The notes under the pieces are model-generated. The model saw only the letters and a program-made list of their open reading frames with translations, was not told the DNA's origin and did not search any database. Both the position numbers and the translations under genes were made by a program. Positions 30,086 to 38,669 of a stretch of DNA of 42,313 nt are shown here, in pieces (within the stretch, counting starts at the first letter, position 1; each line of letters begins with the position of its first letter). The stretch spans positions 1 through 42,313 of the forward strand of contig QCCS01000012.1 of the NCBI GenBank assembly GCA_003281185.1, given 5' to 3'. Origin of the DNA: Prochlorococcus sp. AG-347-M15. Its GTDB lineage: Bacteria; Cyanobacteriota; Cyanobacteriia; PCC-6307; Cyanobiaceae.

Positions 30086-30826
30086 ATGGAATTTAATAAA
30101 GCTCGCAATATAATCGGACTCAGAGTTTTAAAAGATAACATCATTTGGTTGTGGGTAAAAGATAAATCTGTTGTAGTTGTAGATCCATCTGTTCACGAAC
30201 CCGTAATTAGATATATAGATGAAAATAATTTTCACTTAAAAGCTATTTTGCAAACTCATCATCATTCAGACCATATTGGAGGGACTAAGTCTCTTATTGA
30301 AAGATGGCCAAATGTAAAGGTGATTGCCTCCACAAGAGAAAAAAAGCGTATACCTTTTCAAAATATATCTGTAGAGGATGGAGAAACTTTGCAAATCTTA
30401 GATGAAGAAGTAAAAATAATTGAAGTATTAGGGCATACAAGCTCACATATTGCCTTCTTTTTGAATGGAGAAAATCCTGTTCTTTTTATTGGTGATACAT
30501 TATTTTGTGGAGGCTGTGGAAGAATTTTTGAAGGAACTTATCAACAAATGTATTCTTCACTAGAAAGAATCAAATCTTTACCAAAAAATACTCTCATATA
30601 TTGTGCACATGAATATACTAAGGCAAATATATTGTGGGCATTGAATCTAAAGCCTAAAGATCAAGAAATAAAAAATAAACTTTATGAAGTTGAAAAAAAA
30701 CTTTCTCATAATGAATTGACAATTCCATTTTCACTTGATGAAGAGATGAAAATAAACCTTTTCTTAAGAGCAAAAAATTTAGAAGAATTCACTTTTTTAA
30801 GAGCAAATAAAGATTTATGGGTTTAA
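30086..30826 (+). CDS. gloB: hydroxyacylglutathione hydrolase (glyoxalase II)
   Basis: GloB hydrolyses S-lactoylglutathione in methylglyoxal detoxification. From ATG 30086 the product is 246 residues of metallo-beta-lactamase fold, with the double-metal motif [10 protein letters not shown] (His58, His60, Asp62, His63), a metal His in [24 protein letters not shown] and CAHEYTKAN. An upstream extension of 57 codons overlaps hisG and is not family-like, so it is not used. It is divergent from hisG across 40 bp and followed by ridA 24 bp later. Confidence 0.95.
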   Translation: MEFNKARNIIGLRVLKDNIIWLWVKDKSVVVVDPSVHEPVIRYIDENNFHLKAILQTHHHSDHIGGTKSLIERWPNVKVIASTREKKRIPFQNISVEDGETLQILDEEVKIIEVLGHTSSHIAFFLNGENPVLFIGDTLFCGGCGRIFEGTYQQMYSSLERIKSLPKNTLIYCAHEYTKANILWALNLKPKDQEIKNKLYEVEKKLSHNELTIPFSLDEEMKINLFLRAKNLEEFTFLRANKDLWV

Positions 30827-30850
30827 ATAGATAGATATCTCATTAAACAA

Positions 30851-31243
30851 ATGTCCTCCAAACAAGTAATTAAAACATCAAATGCTCCAGACCCTGTTGG
30901 ACCTTATAATCAAGCAATAAAAGCTGGTGATTTTATCTATTGTTCTGGTCAAATTGCTATAGACCCAGCTTTAAATGAAATAACATGTTTAGGTAATATA
31001 GAGAAGGAAACTATTCAAGTTTTAAAAAATCTCGCAGCAGTTCTTGAAGCTGGGGGAGCAAAAAAAGAGGATGTAATAAAAACAACTATTTACTTAACTG
31101 ACTTAAGTAATTTTCAAATTGTAAATAAAATATATAGTGATTTTTTTAATATTGAAAATCCTCCAGCAAGGGCCTGTGTGGAAGTTTCATCTTTACCAAA
31201 AGGAGTTTTAGTTGAGATGGATTGCGTCGCATTTCTAGATTAA
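30851..31243 (+). CDS. RidA family enamine/imine deaminase
   Basis: In this 130-residue RidA/YjgF/UK114 trimer-forming protein the catalytic Arg107 lies in PPARACVEV and Glu122 in LVEMD, with the family start APDPVGPYNQAIKAGDFIYCSGQI. RidA hydrolyses reactive 2-aminoacrylate-type enamines released by PLP enzymes. It follows gloB by 24 bp and is probably cotranscribed; both clear reactive metabolites. Confidence 0.95.
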   Translation: MSSKQVIKTSNAPDPVGPYNQAIKAGDFIYCSGQIAIDPALNEITCLGNIEKETIQVLKNLAAVLEAGGAKKEDVIKTTIYLTDLSNFQIVNKIYSDFFNIENPPARACVEVSSLPKGVLVEMDCVAFLD

Positions 31244-31328
31244 TTTCTAATTATTGAGAAATTTGAAATATGGACCAATTGTGCACCATATTTGTATAGA
31301 TTATTAGTTGACAATTCATCATTGATCT

Positions 31329-31556
31329 ATGTCAGCAGCAAAGCTTAATATAGATGAACTAGAAGCAGGTTATCCTTTATTTTGCAAAGCTCTTAGACTA
31401 TTAATTTTAAAAGGTAACTCAGTTAAAGATATAGAAAAGACAGTGTGTTGGAGTCATCTTGAAACTTTAAATAGATGTTTACCTGGTAGATATAAAGCCC
31501 CCACATATTTAATGGCCTTAATCAAAAGAGATATTGCGAAGCCAAATAGTTATTAA
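31329..31556 (+). CDS. small DUF3136-like protein
   Basis: This 75-residue protein starts MSAAKLNIDELEAGYPLFCK and contains LLILKGNSVKDIEKTVCWSH and RCLPGRYKAPTYLMALIKRD. The pattern fits DUF3136, a family limited to marine picocyanobacteria, with no known function. It is mostly helical with two cysteines and ends 6 bp from the convergent acRAF-like gene at the tail of the carboxysome operon. The family name is from recall. Confidence 0.65.
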   Translation: MSAAKLNIDELEAGYPLFCKALRLLILKGNSVKDIEKTVCWSHLETLNRCLPGRYKAPTYLMALIKRDIAKPNSY

Positions 31557-31562
31557 AAAAGA

Positions 31563-31802
31563 CTAATCTTCTAAGTAAAATTTATCAATATCCATTGAAA
31601 AGTCTTTTTTCCTCTCTGATATTTCTTTATTATCTAAAAATATTGAAAGACTTACAAAATTCTTACCGAAGCTAATATTAGGATAGATATCCTTTTCTTT
31701 GCATAATTTCTCAATTTTCTCCATAAATTTACTAATTTTTGAGTATTGCTGAAATTCAAATCTTTTTTCAATCCTCAACGGTGATTCTCTTTCATTCCAC
31801 AT
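31563..31802 (-). CDS. acRAF-like (pterin carbinolamine dehydratase-like) Rubisco assembly factor
   Basis: This 79-residue protein at the 3' end of the carboxysome operon is of PCD-like fold: RIEKRFEFQQYSKISKFMEK and PNISFGKNFVSLSIF match the core strand/helix of pterin-4a-carbinolamine dehydratases. The catalytic histidine pair of true dehydratases is absent, as expected of alpha-carboxysome acRAF proteins, which act as Rubisco folding or assembly factors. It starts 74 bp after csoS4B. The assignment rests on position plus fold-like features. Confidence 0.75.
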   Translation of the reverse strand: MWNERESPLRIEKRFEFQQYSKISKFMEKIEKLCKEKDIYPNISFGKNFVSLSIFLDNKEISERKKDFSMDIDKFYLED

Positions 31803-31876
31803 TACATTCTTTGTTCAAGACTAATTACACTATACCTCCAACAAAGTTTCTCAATAAATTTTTGAAGTTAAAATTT

Positions 31877-32125
31877 TTAGTCACTCTCCCAATAATCAAT
31901 AATACCTCCAATAGTTAAATCGGTTTGAATTTCTGGATTAGGGCAAGCAAATCTAGCGGCAGAGCCACTAGAAGTAAAAACCCAGTTACCTTCTCTGGCA
32001 CCAACAGGATCAACAGCAACTAGTTTCTTTCCTTTATTATTTTCTAAAATTCGTAAATTCATATAACCTAAGCCAGCGACTCTTTGAGTACAAACCATCC
32101 TTCCTAATACCTTCATAATTTCCAC
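31877..32125 (-). CDS. csoS4B: carboxysome shell vertex pentamer CsoS4B
   Basis: This 82-residue BMC-P (CcmL/EutN-type) protein caps vertices of the icosahedral carboxysome shell. Family marks are KVLGRMVCTQRVAGLGYMNL, VAVDPVGAREGNWVF and the closing DLTIGGIIDYWES. The start is GTG 32125, supported by a perfect AGGAGG nine bases upstream; an ATG three codons later (MKVLGR) is too far from it. It follows csoS4A by 18 bp. Confidence 0.95.
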   Translation of the reverse strand: MEIMKVLGRMVCTQRVAGLGYMNLRILENNKGKKLVAVDPVGAREGNWVFTSSGSAARFACPNPEIQTDLTIGGIIDYWESD

Positions 32126-32134
32126 AATTTCTAT

Positions 32135-32140
32135 CCTCCT
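32135..32140 (-). promoter_or_regulatory. AGGAGG ribosome binding site for csoS4B
   Basis: A full-consensus Shine-Dalgarno, rare in this window, nine bases before GTG 32125. It decides the start of csoS4B. Confidence 0.85.
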
Positions 32141-32143
32141 TTT

Positions 32144-32395
32144 TTATGACTTATCAGGATCCCAATGATCAATTATTCCAACAATCGTCAAATCACTTGG
32201 ATAAGATTTGCTTCCCGCTGCTTCCCTAGCAGCAGAACTTCCAACACAAATAACCCAATCTCCTGGCTTACAACCAACAGCATCTACCGCAACCTTACTT
32301 GAAGAACCATCCAAAACAACCTGTAGATGTTTATGTTCAAAACCAGGAATCCTATTGGTAGAAACAAGTGGTTTTAAAACCTTGCAAATTAACAT
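32144..32395 (-). CDS. csoS4A: carboxysome shell vertex pentamer CsoS4A
   Basis: This 83-residue BMC-P vertex protein is a paralogue of CsoS4B. It reads LICKVLKPLVSTNRIPGFEH, VAVDAVGCKPGDWVICVGSSAARE and DLTIVGIIDHWDPD. Its GAGGAGG ribosome site lies inside the last codons of csoSCA and the ATG begins two bases after that gene's stop, so translation is coupled. Confidence 0.96.
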   Translation of the reverse strand: MLICKVLKPLVSTNRIPGFEHKHLQVVLDGSSSKVAVDAVGCKPGDWVICVGSSAAREAAGSKSYPSDLTIVGIIDHWDPDKS

Positions 32396-32397
32396 AA

Positions 32398-33927
32398 TTA
32401 GTGAGCCTCCTCTGTTTTTTTATCTAAAGACATTCCAATAATTTGTGCGGAATGAATGTTGTCTCTATCTCTAATAGTAGAGCAAGTATGTAACAAACCT
32501 TGATCAACTAAATTTTTATACCTAATTGATATCGCATTATTAACCCTATCACAATCTTTTATTGCCCTCTCTTTTGCGCCAGGTACTTTGCCAGAGTAAT
32601 CAAATCTTATTACTACTGGAATAGGTAGATCTTGAGACACATTTAGTCCAGTAAAAATCTTTACTCCTACATCTAAATCTGGAGCCCCTTCTTCGACTGT
32701 ATCTAAATGAGCAAAATAAGTTAAATTTCTGAGATGTACTTCTTTAAAACCTATACCTACTCCAATAAACCTCTCCGCATGTCCAATATCTTCATAAGAA
32801 CCATTATGAAAACTCTTTACATAATCAATTTGAGAAATATTATTGACAATTAATTTATATATAAATTTTTCCAGTCCAATGAATTTATCTTTTGAAAAAT
32901 ACTTGGAAATTGTCTGACAAATTTCTCTTTCCGCATCCTCTTTTGAAAAGTTTATTGTTGAATTATAAATATCTAAAGTAGAAATAGTTTTTTCTAAATC
33001 AATCCCTCCATCACTAGTTGGTATATGTATTTTTAATGAATCAGTGTCTGTATCAAGTCCAATTAACATCAAATCAACAGAAGCACCACAGCAAAAGCTA
33101 TTCTCCACAGCCTCTTTGAAAGCATATAGTTTTCTTCTACCTTCTTCCGCAGCTAACTCGTCATTACTCCCATGAGCTGCGCATCCCTGATGCAAAGGAT
33201 CTACAGAACTAAAATGATAAATTACAACTTTTAAGTACCTAGTATCTTTATGGGCTTCATTAGGGATATTCTCTCTATATCTTTTATGTTCAGTTTTTAC
33301 CCATCTATTTACTGTATTTTCAATATCAAAAAGTGCACCAGCGTGAGATCTTCTTCTTACTGAACTAAAAGGTATTCTCATTACATATGCTACTGAATGA
33401 GCTAATCGACCATCCGAACAAGGAGTTATATCAAGTAAATGTATTCCACAATCTAAAAGAAATTTTTCAAAATCTTCCGCACCTCTACTTCCTGAAGCCC
33501 CTTCAAGAGGATCATTTTTAAAAAAATTGTCACTTAGTTTCTCATGTTGTTTAAAAGCACACCATGCATATAGAGCTCTCATATCGAGAGGTTTAACCCA
33601 AGATTTATCTAATACATGAAGAGGTAAATCTATTCCCAAATTTTTTCTTGATATTACCTGAGCTTTACTTATAAAATCTTCTTGATGTTGTATTCGAGCA
33701 ATTTCCTTTAAAGTAGGAACAATTTCATCAAAAGCACTTTTTATTTTGCTTTCATACCTATATAAATTTTCATTCTGGATACTGTTAGTTAATTTATGAG
33801 ATTTTCCAGAATTACCTAAATCGTTTGATTTTTTAGTTTGTGTATGAATATTTTCCGTAAAAGTTTTCATTGGAGCTGTAGGCCCCAATGTGAAGTTCTT
33901 GGCTTTTGCCAGTCCTCTTAAAGGCAT
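32398..33927 (-). CDS. csoSCA: carboxysomal carbonic anhydrase CsoSCA
   Basis: CsoSCA (CsoS3, epsilon/beta-type) converts bicarbonate to CO2 inside the carboxysome. The 509-residue protein has a flexible N-terminal tail (1-55), a helical domain, the catalytic domain with zinc ligands Cys170 (ITPCSDGRLA), His238 (VIYHFSSVD) and Cys249 (HQGCAAHGS), the Asp172-Arg174 dyad, and a degenerate C-terminal copy. N-tails of this family bind Rubisco in other species; this tail (GLAKAKNFTLGPTAPMKTF) is a candidate for that. It starts 7 bp after csoS2. Confidence 0.97.
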   Translation of the reverse strand: MPLRGLAKAKNFTLGPTAPMKTFTENIHTQTKKSNDLGNSGKSHKLTNSIQNENLYRYESKIKSAFDEIVPTLKEIARIQHQEDFISKAQVISRKNLGIDLPLHVLDKSWVKPLDMRALYAWCAFKQHEKLSDNFFKNDPLEGASGSRGAEDFEKFLLDCGIHLLDITPCSDGRLAHSVAYVMRIPFSSVRRRSHAGALFDIENTVNRWVKTEHKRYRENIPNEAHKDTRYLKVVIYHFSSVDPLHQGCAAHGSNDELAAEEGRRKLYAFKEAVENSFCCGASVDLMLIGLDTDTDSLKIHIPTSDGGIDLEKTISTLDIYNSTINFSKEDAEREICQTISKYFSKDKFIGLEKFIYKLIVNNISQIDYVKSFHNGSYEDIGHAERFIGVGIGFKEVHLRNLTYFAHLDTVEEGAPDLDVGVKIFTGLNVSQDLPIPVVIRFDYSGKVPGAKERAIKDCDRVNNAISIRYKNLVDQGLLHTCSTIRDRDNIHSAQIIGMSLDKKTEEAH

Positions 33928-33934
33928 TATTTAA

Positions 33935-36220
33935 TTACCCTCGTGCACCACCTGAAAAGGTTACAAGTTGTCCTTCACGAGTATTACCACTTGATCCAGT
34001 AATCAAGAAATCTGGCTCTTTCATTTCATCATTCCTTTTTATATCCATAACTGGCATTGCACTCGTCATACCTGGTCTTGTAGGATTTCTTTTTCTTGCT
34101 GAAGCTCCTTCAGTACCTGTTACCCTGTTTCCTCTTGCCCAATCATCCCCTGTTATCTTCAACCCTGCAGATTGACCCTCGCCAGTAATTCTGGATTGTG
34201 CTCTCTCTTTTGAAGAATCAAATTCCTTTAAATCTTTTTTTGGGGTAAGTAGGGAATTTTTGTTTTTATCAAACCTAAATTGTTCTGTCCCTGTTACTGT
34301 GTCCTTAGCCATATCAAATGGGCCTGTAATCTTTGAGCTATTTTCATACTCATTGCCTGTTACACCATCTCTTTTTTTATCAGAGTATTTATCTCTTGAG
34401 GGAGAATTTACAGAAAATTCTTCCCATGAGCTTGAATTTTTTCTTTCAATATTGGCATAATTTTCTTCGGATGAATGATTGGAACAATTATTACCTAACT
34501 GATCTCCGCCAACATAAGGGGTGCCTGTTGGATTTAGACAAGCACCTTTGCCTGCTCCAGTCATACTTCCTCCGATACCCGGTTGTATACCAGTAAGACG
34601 TGCATTTGAGCTACCGCCTAAATAAATTTTTCCTTTATCTTTTAATTTAGTTATTAAATCAGAATTACAATTTTCCTCAACTTGATCTAATCCAGCATAT
34701 GGTGTCCCAGTTACATTTTTGCAAGTTCCAGGTTCATCGCCAGTAACTTTCTCAGATCTTCCAGTTAGGGTGCCACTAATCTCATTAGCGTTATTTGAGA
34801 GACTAATTCCAACCTTCATTGCTTCAGGTTTTGGTTTGGATTTACAGAATGACTCGTATTGTTGGGAACCAATATATTCATCACCAGTTACGTTTTTACA
34901 GCTTCCTGGTTCATTACCTGTCACGAATTCAGACCTCCCTACTCCTGTACCAGTCAATGCATTGCCATTTAATGTATTGTATTTCCCAACTTTTTCATGA
35001 GATCTTCCTTTAGGATTAGTTTCTGAACCAAGATATTGATCGCCTGTTAATTGATGACCAGATCCTGACTCATCTCCAGTTACAAGTGCAGATCTCCCAG
35101 GTAAAGACCCAGATACTTTTAATCCGTCAGCTGTATTACTGTGTTTAACCTTTGAAGGATTTTTGGGAACTTCCCCACAATATTCCTTTGACTGATTTGC
35201 AGAACTATATTCAGTACCAGTTACATTTTTACAAGTTCCGGGTTCATCGCCAGTAACTTTCTCAGATCTTCCGACCTCATTACCTGTGACTTTATTTCCA
35301 GCTGATGTTGAAGTTACTGAGGATCTAGTTGGCTGTTTATATTCAGGTTGATTTTGGCAAAATTGATTATGTACTTCGGATCCCAAATATTGAGTACCTG
35401 TGACGCTTCTACATGTACTAGCTTCATTACCAGTAGTTTTTAACGATCTATTAGCCTGTGTTCCAGTTACTGTTTGTCCAGAATTAGTTTCACTTTTACC
35501 AACTTTCCAACTTGCATCAGCAATATTCATTTTTGATCCATTTTTATTTGGACCACATGGTCTACATTTACCATTTCCTTTTTTTGAGGTTGCTCCAGTT
35601 TTACTTCTTAATTCCCTAACTCTTTGAGATATTTCTCTGCTTGATAAATCCGGATCTCCTCTTCTTGCTAAAGATGCTGCACTACTATTTTGTTTAGAAG
35701 CTGATTTGCCATGTTTAGATTGAGCTTCTCTTCTAGCCAAAACAATATCTCTACTTGTATTGGTGATAGGTTTTCTTTTTTGAGTTACCCTTCTTTTAAT
35801 TTTAGTATTTAGAACTTTATTCTCTGAATTAACAGAATTTGATAAGTCAGGGCTTTTATCTGGAGTTATTTTAATTTCATTTACTTGGATCTTTTTATTA
35901 GCTTCTGTACGAGTTCTATCAGATGAACTTATAGCTGATTTGCCATGAGTTGACATTGCTTTCCTTCTTTCAATTACAAGTTCTTTGCTGGATAAATTTT
36001 TAGAAAAAGATTTTTTATTCATTTTTGCTGTTGGAATATGTTTTTTTGCAGTATTTGTAATATTTGCATCAATGGAAGATTTTATCCCAGAAATTTGCAT
36101 ATCATCAGATGTGCGAACCCTGTCTACAGTAGTAGAAGAATTTGCAACAGCTTTTTTTCCGCTATCACTCATAGCTTTTCTTCTCTCTAATGCAATTTCT
36201 CTACTAGTTTTCATTGACAT
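33935..36220 (-). CDS. csoS2: carboxysome scaffold protein CsoS2
   Basis: CsoS2 is the disordered linker that ties Rubisco to the shell. The 761-residue protein has three regions. The N-region holds basic Rubisco-binding helices at about 4-21, 77-93 and 155-172 (SREIALERRKAMS-type) plus a weaker fourth at 193-208. The M-region (about 248-580) has six repeats, each with about three [VI]TG motifs and usually a Cys pair. The C-region ends FLITGSSGNTREGQLVTF, which anchors in the shell. ATG 36220 is chosen over TTG 36229 (3 codons upstream); ATG 36214 has better spacing from GAAGG and remains possible. It follows rbcS by about 86 bp, with a hairpin between. Confidence 0.96.
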   Translation of the reverse strand: MSMKTSREIALERRKAMSDSGKKAVANSSTTVDRVRTSDDMQISGIKSSIDANITNTAKKHIPTAKMNKKSFSKNLSSKELVIERRKAMSTHGKSAISSSDRTRTEANKKIQVNEIKITPDKSPDLSNSVNSENKVLNTKIKRRVTQKRKPITNTSRDIVLARREAQSKHGKSASKQNSSAASLARRGDPDLSSREISQRVRELRSKTGATSKKGNGKCRPCGPNKNGSKMNIADASWKVGKSETNSGQTVTGTQANRSLKTTGNEASTCRSVTGTQYLGSEVHNQFCQNQPEYKQPTRSSVTSTSAGNKVTGNEVGRSEKVTGDEPGTCKNVTGTEYSSANQSKEYCGEVPKNPSKVKHSNTADGLKVSGSLPGRSALVTGDESGSGHQLTGDQYLGSETNPKGRSHEKVGKYNTLNGNALTGTGVGRSEFVTGNEPGSCKNVTGDEYIGSQQYESFCKSKPKPEAMKVGISLSNNANEISGTLTGRSEKVTGDEPGTCKNVTGTPYAGLDQVEENCNSDLITKLKDKGKIYLGGSSNARLTGIQPGIGGSMTGAGKGACLNPTGTPYVGGDQLGNNCSNHSSEENYANIERKNSSSWEEFSVNSPSRDKYSDKKRDGVTGNEYENSSKITGPFDMAKDTVTGTEQFRFDKNKNSLLTPKKDLKEFDSSKERAQSRITGEGQSAGLKITGDDWARGNRVTGTEGASARKRNPTRPGMTSAMPVMDIKRNDEMKEPDFLITGSSGNTREGQLVTFSGGARG
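34481..35479 (-). repeat. six M-repeats encoded within csoS2
   Basis: Residues 248-580 of CsoS2 form six degenerate repeats of about 50-60 residues with the pattern VTG(N/D)E..G.CK.VTGT.Y.......C. Near-identical cores (RSEKVTGDEPGTCKNVTGT) recur at about 318-336 and 488-506. Repeat 3 (about 369-400) reads VTGDESGSGHQLTGDQY and lacks the cysteines found in the others. Confidence 0.9.
35597..36211 (-). repeat. N-terminal Rubisco-binding repeats encoded within csoS2
   Basis: Four spaced copies of a basic helix motif lie at residues 4-21, 77-93, 155-172 and 193-208. Shared core: S(R/K)(E/D)(I/L)(A/V)..RR(K/E)A.S..GK. The last copy is degenerate (SSREISQRVRELRSKTG). Confidence 0.88.
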
Positions 36221-36249
36221 AACCTTCAATTGTGAAACTTTTTAAAAAG

Positions 36250-36285
36250 ACTTTCTCCAAAAAATTAAGTTCTTATGGAGAAAGT
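36250..36285 (-). other. inverted repeat between rbcS and csoS2
   Basis: ACTTTCTCC (36250-36258) and GGAGAAAGT (36277-36285) are perfect 9-bp complements around an 18-nt loop. A second, smaller hairpin (CTAC-GAAAA-GTAG, 36292-36304) sits just after the rbcS stop. On the minus strand neither is followed immediately by a strong U-run, so a partial terminator, processing site or 3'-end stabiliser is more likely than full termination. Confidence 0.7.
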
Positions 36286-36306
36286 TATTTACTACGAAAA
36301 GTAGCT

Positions 36307-36648
36307 TTAACGTCCTTGGAAAACTACAAAAGCTGTTCCTTGACTTTGAGTGTAAGCATCGTATCCGATGATTCTTACATGATGATCAGGGTATGCTCTA
36401 TGGCATGCCTCTAATTCGCTCACGATCAAGTTAAGATCTTTTTCCCCAAAGAATGGGAGTTTCCAATAAGACCAATAAGTTTGCATACATCCACTTGGAT
36501 GAACATGCTCAATAACTGGACTCCAACCTTGAGCAATTATGTAGGCAATTTGGTCATATATTTCTTCCTGGGTCATCGGTGGTAAGAAACCGAATGTTTC
36601 CAGGGTTGCAACTGTTTGATAGTCGCTTACTGTGCTCTGGAAAGGCAT
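36307..36648 (-). CDS. rbcS: Rubisco small subunit, form IA
   Basis: The small subunit (113 residues) of the L8S8 Rubisco that fixes CO2 inside the carboxysome. It has family marks ETFGFLPPMTQEEIYDQIAY, the CMQTYWSYWKLPFFG strand and a C-terminal VRIIGYDAYTQSQGTAFVV. It lacks the long betaA-betaB insert of plant forms, in keeping with form IA (cbbS-like). It is 89 bp behind rbcL with a strong hairpin between. Confidence 0.98.
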   Translation of the reverse strand: MPFQSTVSDYQTVATLETFGFLPPMTQEEIYDQIAYIIAQGWSPVIEHVHPSGCMQTYWSYWKLPFFGEKDLNLIVSELEACHRAYPDHHVRIIGYDAYTQSQGTAFVVFQGR

Positions 36649-36674
36649 AATTAATCAAAAAGTGAATGTAATTA

Positions 36675-36688
36675 CTCGTAAAAACGAG
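36675..36688 (-). other. small hairpin in the rbcL-rbcS spacer
   Basis: CTCGT (36675-36679) pairs with ACGAG (36684-36688) around AAAA. It sits between the larger hairpin at 36701-36723 and the rbcS start. Confidence 0.5.
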
Positions 36689-36700
36689 ATTTTAAGAAGT

Positions 36701-36723
36701 TTGAGGAGAATAAATCTCCTCAA
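36701..36723 (-). other. perfect 9-bp hairpin after rbcL
   Basis: TTGAGGAGA (36701-36709) and TCTCCTCAA (36715-36723) pair perfectly around the 5-nt loop ATAAA. It lies about 15 bases after the rbcL stop on the transcript. No U-tract follows, so it is better read as an mRNA stability or processing element that could raise rbcL relative to downstream genes than as a terminator. Confidence 0.75.
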
Positions 36724-36737
36724 TTTCGAAACTTGAG

Positions 36738-38153
36738 TTAACCCTGAACATCAAGCTTGTCGACAGTGTCAAACTCAAACTTAATTTCCTTCCAAGTTTC
36801 TAGAGCAATAGCTAATTCAGGACTATGCTTAGCAGCTTCCATAAGAATGTCTCTACTCTCTTTTTCGATTTCGCGACCGGCATTACGGGCTTTTACGCAA
36901 GCTTCTAAAGCAACTCTGTTAGCTGCAGCTCCAGCAGCTGAACCCCATGGATGACCATGTGTTCCTCCACCGAACTGAAGGCAGGAATCATCCCCAAAGA
37001 TCGCTAGAAGTGCAGGCATATGCCAAACATGGATACCACCTGATGCGACTGCAAATACTCCAGGCATTGAACCCCAATCTTGATCAAAAAAGTTACCTCT
37101 TGATCTATCTTCAGGAACAAAAGACTCTCTTAAGTTGTCAATATAACCTAGAGTTGTTTGACGATCGCCTTCTAGTTTTCCAACTACGGTTCCAGTATGT
37201 AATTGGTCTCCTCCAGATAGTCTCAAACATTTTGCAAGAACTCTGAAGTGAATACCATGCTTTGGATGTCTATCAATAACAGCATGCATAGCTCTGTGAA
37301 TATGCAGAAGCATGCCATTTTTACGACACCAATTAGCTAATCCAGTATTTGCAGTAAAACCACCAGTTATATAATCATGCATGATGATTGGCATATCTAG
37401 CTCTTTTGCAAATTCAGCTCTTTCATAGAGTTCTTCAGGAGTGTTAGCAGTACAATTTAGATAGTGACCTTTAACTTCTCCAGTTTCTCGCTGAGCAAGC
37501 TTAACTGCTTCTGCAACAAACTCAAATCTTTCTCTCCAACGTTGGAATGGTTGAGAATTAATATTCTCATCATCCTTTGTTAAATCAAGACCGCCTCTAA
37601 GACATTCATATACAACTCGACCATAGTTTTTCCCAGATAATCCTAATTTAGGTTTGATGGTACAACCAAGTAGGGGTCTTCCGTATTTGTTAAGTCGATC
37701 TCTTTCAACTACGATTCCATTTGGTGGACCACCGCAAGTTTTAATGAAAGCAATTGGGAATCTAATATCTTCTAGACGTAGATGTCTAAGAGCTTTAAAT
37801 CCAAAAACGTTTCCTACAAGAGATGTTAATACGTTTGTAATTGAACCTTCTTCAAAAAGATCTAAAGGATATGCAATAAAAGCATAGAAAGCTTCAGGAT
37901 CTCCAGGGACGTCTTCGATTCGATAACAACGTCCTTTATAAAATTCTAAGTCAGTAAGTAACTCGGACCAAACTGTTGACCAAGTACCTGTTGAAGATTC
38001 AGCGGCAACAGCAGCTGCAACTTCTTCTCTTGGAACACCTTCTTGACCTGTACATTTGAAACAGGCTAGTAAATCGGTGTCTAGGGGTACATATTCTGGA
38101 GTCCAGTAGGTATCTCTGTACTCCTTTACCCCTGCGTCATACTTCTTACTCAT
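36738..38153 (-). CDS. rbcL: Rubisco large subunit, form IA
   Basis: This is the catalytic subunit (471 residues). Active-site residues are visible: Lys167 and Lys169 in [17 protein letters not shown], the carbamylated Lys193 with Asp195 and Glu196 in [29 protein letters not shown], and loop 6 in [17 protein letters not shown]. The sequence style ([18 protein letters not shown] at the N-terminus) is that of proteobacterial/alpha-cyanobacterial form IA, which fits packaging by CsoS2. It follows csoS1 by 68 bp. Confidence 0.99.
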   Translation of the reverse strand: MSKKYDAGVKEYRDTYWTPEYVPLDTDLLACFKCTGQEGVPREEVAAAVAAESSTGTWSTVWSELLTDLEFYKGRCYRIEDVPGDPEAFYAFIAYPLDLFEEGSITNVLTSLVGNVFGFKALRHLRLEDIRFPIAFIKTCGGPPNGIVVERDRLNKYGRPLLGCTIKPKLGLSGKNYGRVVYECLRGGLDLTKDDENINSQPFQRWRERFEFVAEAVKLAQRETGEVKGHYLNCTANTPEELYERAEFAKELDMPIIMHDYITGGFTANTGLANWCRKNGMLLHIHRAMHAVIDRHPKHGIHFRVLAKCLRLSGGDQLHTGTVVGKLEGDRQTTLGYIDNLRESFVPEDRSRGNFFDQDWGSMPGVFAVASGGIHVWHMPALLAIFGDDSCLQFGGGTHGHPWGSAAGAAANRVALEACVKARNAGREIEKESRDILMEAAKHSPELAIALETWKEIKFEFDTVDKLDVQG

Positions 38154-38221
38154 AAGGATAAATTTAGGTCTGTGTAGGGAAATAATTATTGTGCAAAATT
38201 TATAAATCTTGCTTTACTTAA

Positions 38222-38533
38222 TTAGTCCTTTTGACCAAGAAATTCACCGTTACCTAGAGCAGGTTCAACTTCTCTATGAGGACGAGCAATAATGTGAGCT
38301 GCAACCAAACCGTCACCAACTCTTTCACAAGCATCAGCACCAGCTCTTACAGCTGCGTTAACTGCGCCTGTTTCGCCTCTAACTAATACTGTGACATAAC
38401 CGCCGCCAACAAATTCACGACCAATAAGGCGAACTTCTGCTGCCTTTGTCATTGCGTCTGCTGCTTCGATTGCAGGTACAAGTCCGCGTGTCTCGATCAT
38501 GCCGAGAGCGATACCCATTGTTTCTGTAGCCAT
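38222..38533 (-). CDS. csoS1: carboxysome shell hexamer CsoS1
   Basis: This 103-residue BMC-H protein forms the facets of the shell. It contains GIALGMIETRGLVPAIEAAD, KAAEVRLIGREFVGGGYVTV, GAVNAAVRAGADACERVG and ends AHIIARPHREVEPAL. It is the first gene of the operon and the only BMC-H gene in this window. The reader should note the 326-bp upstream region with dyads and a leader-like repeat. Confidence 0.98.
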   Translation of the reverse strand: MATETMGIALGMIETRGLVPAIEAADAMTKAAEVRLIGREFVGGGYVTVLVRGETGAVNAAVRAGADACERVGDGLVAAHIIARPHREVEPALGNGEFLGQKD

Positions 38534-38551
38534 TGTCTACTAAATACTAAA

Positions 38552-38565
38552 TGTGGAATGTTCAA
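38552..38565 (-). repeat. csoS1-proximal copy of a 14-bp leader repeat
   Basis: TGTGGAATGTTCAA on the plus strand (TTGAACATTCCACA on the csoS1 strand), 18 bases before the csoS1 ATG and followed by TAGACA directly before it. The identical 14-mer recurs at 38783-38796. Confidence 0.8.
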
Positions 38566-38642
38566 TTCGAAGAATGCTTCATTAAGTACTTATAAGTCAA
38601 GCGTTTTCGACAAAATCTCCATTAATGTTTTTTCTATTATTC

Positions 38643-38657
38643 ATAAGTTAAACTTAT
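38643..38657 (-). promoter_or_regulatory. candidate LysR-type (RbcR/CbbR-like) operator upstream of csoS1
   Basis: ATAAG-TTAAA-CTTAT is a perfect 5-bp dyad around 5 bases and satisfies the T-N11-A rule of LysR-type regulators. It lies about 110 bp upstream of csoS1. Cyanobacteria carry the LysR regulator RbcR, which controls carbon-fixation genes. No binding data; inference from pattern and place. Confidence 0.45.
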
Positions 38658-38669
38658 CACCCTTGGTAC

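Noticed and set aside
33906..36245. Several plus-strand open frames inside csoS2
   Set aside because: All lie antisense to the repetitive csoS2 coding region, whose repeats account for their length.
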